Origin: Ulva prolifera
Lineage: Eukaryota > Chlorophyta > Ulvophyceae > Ulvales > Ulvaceae
Assembly (NCBI GenBank): GCA_023078555.1
Contig: JALAAN010000010.1
Location: 930,001-994,000 of the forward strand
Direction of reading: 5' to 3'
Length of the DNA: 64,000 bases
Positions 57,201-64,000 of the stretch are shown here, piece after piece. Under the pieces are notes generated by a model. That model searched no databases, had not been told where the DNA came from, and saw only the letters and a program-made list of their open reading frames with translations. Numbering within the stretch: the first letter of the stretch is position 1; the number at the start of each line of letters is the position of its first letter. Made by a program: the position numbers and the translations under genes.

Positions 57201-58214
57201 GGTTGTAGGGGACCCTGGACTGCTCTCATAGATCCAGGTATACACGAATGTGGAGGTCTCTAAGAATGCGAGATGTGTTCTGCGACGGCCCAGAGCGTCG
57301 ACCACGGCGACGAAAATGCTCAGGGAGTTCTGCAAGGGCGAGACCTCCTTACCTCAGTAGCGCGACACCGTGCCAGCAGCAAACGCCAAGTACACCGCGC
57401 GTGCAGTGGCCACAGACCAGGAAACATTTGTGCAGATATGCACTGCTGTAACAACAATGAGCGCGCGTTGTCAGCCAGGGCGGTGGTCAACGGCAATTCA
57501 TGAAGGTGCATGCAGGCACACCGCAGGGGAACAACACGTTTGGGTTACATAGACAAAGCAAGCATCACGTGTGTGTAGACCACAGCAACGGAACTGGATA
57601 GACTTTGTGTCATCATGTTGTGGACACACACTTTGTGTACCGGTGTGGGCTTACGTGCACCACGCTCTGGCGTGGTAGTGGATTGACTGGTGCAATGTAT
57701 GTACATGGTGGTGCTACCTTGTTCAAGTCGTAGTTGCTAACAGTTTATGAGCCCAGCATGCCCTCACCCGCACGCACAGGCTGATGCATGCTCCCTGCAC
57801 ACGAGAAAGCCACATCCACAGCGCACTCCTTTACCATGCTGCAATGTGCAGGTGACAGCACATGCCTCTCGACGAATCTGACACGCTTCGCCATGAGTTC
57901 CTAGGACCTGATCTGAACCGTATGGTCTGGCATTGCCAGCCATTTCCAGCAACTGCAAGATGTGCGGCTGAGGCGATGGGTGATATGTTACTAGAGCTTA
58001 ATTATGGCTGCCAGTCACTGGCGTAGCACTGCCAAAGCATACATCACAGCGTGCATAGGTCACACACTGGTCACTAGTCTGCAACGGCGCTGGTAGACAG
58101 CATCTGCACAATCATACTGGTCACGCTGGCCGCCATGTTGTTACCATGCCCCCCCCAATGAAGACACCCTTCCGCAGACCTGCTGACCTACAGCTGACAG
58201 CTGCCAGGTGTGAT
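54299..58214. other. Stretch with low-complexity DNA and no firm gene
   Basis: A GGGTGTG-rich strand (54430-54530) and a CACCC/CACA-rich strand (54690-54760) are low complexity. At 55553 a G-run is followed by TGTTGAAAGTACCTC, which resembles a purine tract and LTR start but has no partner. On the minus strand of 56450-57230, pieces such as RVPYNLVLKKGKPFVNITA, RPSKEKVSLEQRLQ and QEHITKLTLERLSQHRREK look protein-like and may be exons of an unrecognised gene. Confidence 0.4.
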
Positions 58215-59783
58215 TCAGCCGCCTGCCGGCGCCGCCTGCTCTGCCGCGAGCGCGGCCGTGCTCGCATCCACCCACTTCTGCAGCGTCACCCCCGCGGCGC
58301 CGCTGCGCTGCGCCTCCTTCGCCATCTCGATGCCCTCGATCGCGCTGCCCGCCACCTCGCACGCCGCGAGCGCGTAGCCCGCGTTGAGCACCAGCGCGTC
58401 CGCGACCGGCCCCGCCTGCCCTCCAAAAACGTCACGCAGGATGCGGGCGTTGAGGGCCGCGTCGCCGCCGGCCAGGTCCGCGGCCTCGCAGCGCGGGATG
58501 CCGACGTCCTTCGGGTCCAGGGAGTACTCCGAGATGCCGCTGCTAGACACCTCGACGACGTCGGCGGGGCCCATCGGCGTGAGCTCGTCGAGGCCCATCG
58601 AGTGCACGACCAGCGCCTTGCGCATGCCGAGCTTCTGCACCCGCGCAGCACCGTCAGAGCGCACACAGTGTGTCGATACATCAGTGGCACACAGCTGGTT
58701 GCATGCCGGACGGGTGTGCACGATCAGCTCGATACCGGCCAGACTTCTATGATCGTCCGGTAGTATTTGACTGTGGGGACACACTGCGGGGACACACCGG
58801 CCCGTATATTGGATACTGGAGGACTCAAACGGGGCAGGGGCTCACCTGAAGCGCCTCGGCCATGAGGCGAGCCAGCTGCGTGTTGTACACGCCGACGAGG
58901 CCGTACGTCGCGCCGGCCGGGTTGAGCATTGGGCCGAGGACGTTGAAGGCGGTTCGCACTTTGAGCGCCCGCCGCACCGGCACGACGGCGCGCATCGCGG
59001 GGTGGAACCGCGGCGCAAACATGAATGTGACGCCCGCCTCCTCTAGACACCTGGACGCGCCCTGCGGCCCCAACTCCAGCTGGACGCCAAACTCCTGCAA
59101 GCATCGGTGTGGTGTGGGCGGCGGGGCATGAGACCACCGGCGGTTGGGTCGCTGGGGGCCTGTGCCTCTGACGCCAGACCGTAGCAAGCCATGTGACGGC
59201 AGTACGACGCCATCGTCGCTGTACAAGAAACTGTAGGTTCTGCCAAGCTTACCGGAAGGCAAGCAGATTGGAATCTTAGGTACGGCTGTTGTGAGTCATG
59301 GACAGTGCCTGGCGATCACCATCGCAGAGAGACAGTTGCAGTGGTGCATGCAGTGCTGTAACAGGATGGAACGCTCATGCATGCTACGCTGAGGCGCCGG
59401 CCCTGTATGGGGTGTCGACTGCACTGTTGGAGGAGGTCCGCACTTTGAGGGCGGAGGCACCAACGTGCAGGGGGCTGCAAGCTAGGGGTAACAGCAATGG
59501 CAGGGGTGGCAGCAATGGCAGGGGTGGCAGCAATGGCAGGGGTGGCAGCAATGGCAGGGGTGGCAGCAATGGTAGGGGCGGGGCAGACCCGAGTGTGGAT
59601 AAGGCCTTTATGGGGGTGTGACAACAGTGCCGTGGTTTGGGTGAGACCAGTGCAGTGACTGTGGTGACAGCAGTGAAATGGCTGTGACAGAAGAATGCGG
59701 GGGTGCCGAATGGCAGAAATACGTGGTGGGCAGCGATGCTGGAGCTGGAGGCAGCGGCGCCATTGCTGGAGCCAATGCTGGAG

Positions 59784-59817
<34 letters not shown>

Positions 59818-61762
59818 CTCAAGGACGTCGGCCGAGCCGCAGAGGGACGAGACGCTGCGGTTGCCGTGCTTCGCGACACGCGCGCCCGCCGCCGCGGCAA
59901 TGACGCACGCGCCCGTCGAAATGTTCACGCTGCCGATGCCGTCTCCACCGGTGCCGACGATGTCGACGACGTCATATGGCGTCTCGACCGTGAGCGCCTT
60001 GGAGCGCATGCATGTCGCGAGGCCGGCGAGCTCATCCGATGTCTCGCCTGCAGCGGAGCGGGTGGGGTGACACAGGCGTGGCAGTTGGGAGGGGAGGCGA
60101 CAGAAACGGAGGTGTTGCCGGGTGACATGGCTGGGGCAGGGGGGGGGGGGGGGGGGGGGGGGGTCAGTGCTGTCCAACGGCCTAAGGTTGCAGTCTGTGA
60201 GTTTGGCAGACATTGGGCTGGCTAGCACATACGGGGGGTGAATGGTGCAAGCGGCGGTCCACCGGAGATGGCAGAGAAGGCGAGGGCAGGGTCGTGGAAT
60301 GGGCCACTGAGCATTGATGCGTGACATGGGTGGGGCAGGTGCAACCACACATCCCGGTGGCCACCTGGGTGCGTCGCTGCGGCTGGATGAAAGTAGGGTG
60401 TGAAGCGGTGGAAAACCGCACACATGCATGGGTGGACAGCGATACAATTGTACAGGCGCCCTCGGCGCTGACGAATCGTGAAGTGCAGGCGTGGGACAGC
60501 TGTCAGAAACATCAGAAGTCTTGAACATCTGTGGAGAGGAGAGATGCGATGGATGTTGCTGCCCAGGATTAATGCCATTGGCGCAAAGGGCCGCTGCGAT
60601 GTGGAGAGGGGTGGGGTGGTAGCACAGGGAGCACACGCGGTCGACCATAGATTGGATTCCGTCTTGACGATGTATTCTTCCCTTGCGGGGAACATTTCAG
60701 GGCAGAGTGGAGGGTCAATCCATCATCCGGAGCTGTGAGATTGTATGCGGAGGGACACAATTTCTACCCCGCAAACTGTCCTGGTAGCTGTGCCGTGGAG
60801 AAATACAGCTACACAGGGACATTCGTCATTGGCACCGGAGCACTGCGATACTGGGGCCCGGGGAAGGCTGACACACTTGTTGTGACACGTTCATCCGGCA
60901 GAAATGCGTGCATGCATGCATCAAAGCACAGAAGACAGTTTTATTGGCGTGTAAAGCGGCTAGCCTGTCACATCTGCTGCCGAGAAGAAGGTCACGTCTG
61001 CGCCACGTGACCCTCTCACGTACTGGAGCCTGCTACAGAACACACGTTCATCATCAGTGATGGGTCATACTGCATCCACATGGGCCAAGTCCAAAAACAG
61101 ATGTGGTCAACAGTGAAACCAAGTCAGAGCCTACATCGGAAGTACTCGTAGCCTCCACATGGGCCATCCAGCTACGTAACATCCTCGACGCGGGCTGCGG
61201 CGTGCCTTGCCTGCTCAGCTCCTTCACAGGCCTGGGAAGTATAGTGCTCCTTCACAGGCCTGGAAAGTTTTGTGAGCAATGAAGCGGTAGCAAAGAAAGC
61301 AGCAGCTACGCTGCCTCACGATTGTATGACGCAGATGCGATCTCAACGTATGCGTGTTATTGACCGATGTTGCTACGGGTATTCAATGTGTGTCAGTCAG
61401 GTCGACCTGGCTAAACAACATTTGAATACGAAGCCAGATTTCTGACCATGTGCCTGCCAAGACGTTGAGGAGCGAGATCGGGATGCACTGATCTCCGGAA
61501 ACAGCCGCTATACAAGTAGATATAGATTGGCTTCGTCATGTCTGGGGAACCATACATGTGTGATTGGGACACAGGTTTGCGGGCCAGTGGAGGGTGGCAT
61601 GTCTGTCCAACGACCGAGGAATGGATAATTCACACCTTTAGCAGCAAGAAGAGCCAGGTACGCCGCTATTTGCTCTGGAACATTCTCTTCAAGGATGAGG
61701 TCAAGAGACTGCCGTGCCTCGTCGAAGGTGAGGTCTTCCCGGGCGATGAGCTTCGACAGAAT
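58215..61762 (-). CDS. trpD: Anthranilate phosphoribosyltransferase, four exons seen (first exon not found)
   Basis: Transfers phosphoribose from PRPP to anthranilate, the second committed step of tryptophan synthesis; in plants and algae the enzyme is plastidial. Exons are 61762-61636, 60047-59818, 59094-58846 and 58634-58215, all with GT/AG borders and matching phases (1, 0, 0). Exon 1 seen reads [18 protein letters not shown] and [15 protein letters not shown], the family's N-terminal helices. The next reads [27 protein letters not shown] (PRPP site) and [19 protein letters not shown]. Then [19 protein letters not shown] and [13 protein letters not shown], and last [12 protein letters not shown] and [12 protein letters not shown]. 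The joined part is about 340 residues, the usual size of the mature enzyme, so only a transit-peptide exon seems missing. Introns hold a G/C homopolymer of 30, one of 25, and a minisatellite. Confidence 0.93.
59491..59585. repeat. 18-bp minisatellite inside a trpD intron
   Basis: About five copies of GGCAGGGGTGGCAGCAAT in the intron between the second and third exons seen. Confidence 0.9.
59785..59814. repeat. Homopolymer of 30 G three bases inside the donor side of a trpD intron
   Basis: On the gene's strand this is a C30 run starting three bases after the exon border (GAG then GTG then C-run). Confidence 0.9.
60139..60163. repeat. Homopolymer of 25 G in a trpD intron
   Basis: C25 on the gene's strand, about 90 bases upstream of the acceptor at 60048. 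Confidence 0.9.
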
Positions 61763-63280
61763 CTGCAGTCACAACACTGTCGCTATCGGCAGGCACAGGG
61801 TCCACCTTTAGTACCCCAAGCTACGAGAGTTAGAATGTAGCTTGGTCAGTTTTCCGGCTCTGTTGCACGCCACAGGCAGGCCCAAGCAACATTGAACACA
61901 TGACCAGCGCCGAACAGTGACAGGCATCATGCCGATATTGATGATCTGATAATTACGTATCTAAACCTGAAATTACCTCCTTCGGCTCCTTGAATGCTGG
62001 TGTAAGCGTGCAGCGAGGCCTCTGATAGGATCGCCCCCGAACCCCGCCTGCCAATCTGGCGCAGCTTATCCTCGAGCACCGCATATCAGACGCTACAGCA
62101 TGTACATCTAGCAATAGGCGGCTTCTATGTACCGATGTAGCTTATCCTGGGTATGAAAGCAACACAGCTGCGCGACGACTGTACGTCAACTAGCACAAGT
62201 CAATCCGACCTCTGAACCGATCAGGACCGTTCACCCAGATCAAGTTCTGTAGACGTACGTGTATGAGGACGTGCACAGCCCTGGGCGTATGTGAGTGGGT
62301 TGCTGGCAAAAGCTAGGACCGCACAAACCTCTGCAGGCCCCTGTAATGGAGCACACGCGTCGACTCGAAGCAGGGCTGCGTCACTTCCAAGCATGACCAG
62401 GGCTGCCCCAACATAAACGAAGCCGACAGCGCTACAAAGCGACCTCTCATAGGTGTGCGTGTTTGCAGGTATCGAGCGTGCACGTCGGGGGCAGCGCTGT
62501 GCCGGGAACTCCGCTGTTACATATGCTGGGGCACGGAAGTATGGCACATACATTACGCGCCTCTTACTCATCTCGGCATGTTGGGCGGTACTCCAGTCTC
62601 TGAGGAGCCCGGCTGTTCAGCCTGAGGAGCCCGGCTGTTCAGCCCTCTTGAAGAGCCTGCATGAGCGTTTGACAAAGCACAGCTCATAGCACATGCGCGG
62701 CTGCAAATCAAGAAATGAAAGAGATATCATCATTGCCGATGTGTAGCATTAGCACTTACCACGGCAATCAGCACACTGGCTCTGCGCCTCACGGACAACC
62801 TGCCCTGGCTACATGTGCAGGACTACACAAAGGACCCGCAGAGCACGATTACACCTTGGCGTGTCTCGATGGATCAGTGTCAAGTGTCGCTCATGCCTGT
62901 TCCTCACATTCATCACGTTGATGTGATCAACTGTTCAAACGCAGTGCATGGCTCAGATGTGAAGATTTTGACAGGCCGAGTTCACAGCAACGACGTTCAG
63001 ACTGCAGCCGAGAAAGCGCGACTGGTAAACAGACGAAACACCATGCACAAGCAGTGACGCCAGCTCCACCAGAAGCACAACACCTTCATTGGGCTACTGT
63101 ACGTCGACTTTCACATTCGTGAAGTCATACGACAGGCTGTGCTCCTCTCTGTTGGAGTCGGCATTCAGGCAATGGAGCAACTTCGCCTGCCTTGAAACAT
63201 GAACACGATTCCTGTGCAAGATGAGTGTACACAAACATCGTACTGACATTTTCTGAACTTTCCAAGACAACTACTTCCGA
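61763..63280. other. Region between trpD and the RING gene
   Basis: It should contain the first exon (transit peptide) of trpD on the minus strand and the divergent promoter of the RING gene. I could not place either. A 21-bp tandem duplication (GAGGAGCCCGGCTGTTCAGCC type) lies at about 62602-62643. Confidence 0.4.
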
Positions 63281-64000
63281 ATGACTGCTGCACTGGAGAC
63301 TGCCGAAGAATGCAGGCCTGCCACTGCAGGCGAGATCACTGCTCGGAAACTGCAGCAGCAGCAAGCCGAGATCAATAAACGCATATTAGATGCAATGTCA
63401 TCAAGTGATGAAAACGAAGATGTGCGTTATATCTACGATTTCCTCAGACCCGACGGAGAGCCACCTGCGTCCGAGAGAGCCAACTGTTCACCATGTGCAG
63501 GATGCCGAGAACGAAGCGCTGAATCATCTCAACTGTGGGATTTGTTTGTCCCTCTGCGATCGACCAGTCACAGCTTCATGCCAGCATAACTTTTGTCTGA
63601 AGTGCTTCAAAAAATGGGTCAACCAAGAGAAGACTCAGTGTCCAACATGCCGTGCAACCTTTTCTAAATCACTTATCCAGAACCCAAGAATCAACACCAT
63701 GCTTTCGTTCCGCATGCGCCAAAAAAAGCATGTGCGGCACTACCCTCCCTGTTGGGTAAAATGCTCAGATGCCTACACTGCATGTTGCAAGTCTATGGAT
63801 ACATCATTTACTTACACTTGCGACCTGTGATTTCCATGATTCTTCATTCGTTGCTATGCTGTGGCACCCTCCTTGACGGCAACTCACTTGTGGGGCTGAT
63901 GTTGAAGGGTACAGCACCTGCTCCCAAACCTCCTCCCGTAGAGAGTGACCGACCAGATGAAGCATTCACCACCGATAAAGCGAAGAGAGCTGGCCTTTCA
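63281..64000 (+). CDS. ORTHRUS/VIM (UHRF1-like) RING E3 ligase, 5' part, runs off the window
   Basis: Plant UHRF1 homologues read methylated DNA through an SRA domain and ubiquitinate chromatin proteins. Seen here: exon 1 (63281-63421, MTAALETAEECRP, helical, ending SSDENED), a 79-bp intron (GTGCGT to TGCAG, phase 0), and exon 2 from 63501. Exon 2 holds a complete C3HC4 RING (CGIC...CQHNFCLKC...CPTC, about 63530-63650) followed by NPRINTML, the ORTH/VIM signature after the RING. A second intron probably ends at AAG near 63908. The following exon reads ESDRPDEAFTTDKAKRAG, which in this family leads into the SRA domain, expected beyond the window. No PHD finger is visible upstream, and earlier exons are possible. 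Confidence 0.82.

Noticed and set aside
58146-58763. Forward ORFs of 120-205 residues, Arg/Ala-rich
   Set aside because: They are antisense to the GC-rich last trpD exon; the minus strand has clear homology.
59316-60648. Proline-rich ORFs of about 60-350 residues across trpD introns
   Set aside because: They run through C homopolymers, a minisatellite and intron sequence; only 60047-59818 is true coding sequence.
1-64000. CRISPR arrays, bacterial operons, rRNA genes
   Set aside because: No regularly spaced repeats with unique spacers, no ribosome-binding-site-led operons and no rRNA-like sequence were seen; the genes are spliced and eukaryotic.

Overview
This is a stretch of nuclear genome from a photosynthetic eukaryote, most likely a green alga. 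The evidence is spliced genes with GT/AG introns, TGTAA polyadenylation-type signals, an ORTHRUS/VIM-type RING gene, a stand-alone trpD-like gene in several exons, and plant/algal-type transposable elements (chromovirus, copia, Tnp2). About three quarters of the window is transposable element, much of it young and nested. Host genes lie mainly in the last 14 kb.

Layout. 1-5176: the 3' part of a Ty3 chromovirus (RT, RNase H, integrase, chromodomain, an extra ORF, 3' LTR). 6098-15323: a terminal-inverted-repeat DNA element carrying a complete copia element (6710-11451) and a 5'-truncated LINE (13799-14807). 18589 to about 20530: a 5'-truncated second copia. 22268-22770: a 128/132-bp tandem array with a tRNA-like sequence beside it. 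23737-23910: a cluster of CCGTATA-like motifs. 24115-27573: an inverted twin of the 6098-15323 element, without the copia and LINE insertions. From 27719: a Tnp2 (EnSpm/CACTA-like) element with a C2H2 finger, transposase core and second gene, and a small LTR element (TRIM, 37507-38254) in its right flank. 39390-48678: a related element encoding a C2H2 protein without a transposase core, carrying a nearly perfect-ended but internally deleted Ty3 chromovirus (39618-45102). 50958-54298: two spliced host-type genes, one a zinc-ribbon/leucine-rich-repeat protein. 58215-61762: anthranilate phosphoribosyltransferase in at least four exons. 63281 to the window end: the start of an ORTHRUS/VIM-like E3 ligase.

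Three relationships tie the window together. First, the DNA elements share an end plan: CACAG, then about 17 bases, then CGCAC or CTCAC, followed by clusters of GGTGCGC or GGTGAGC. This suggests the Tnp2/zinc-finger element and the elements without transposase belong to one mobilisation system. Second, the two 3,459-bp twins act as filled and empty sites, which dates the copia and LINE insertions after the twins separated. Third, the TRIM shares its primer-binding and polypurine sequences with the chromovirus, which points to that family as its helper.

Everything was read by eye. Exon joins are inferred from splice signals, reading phase and protein family patterns.
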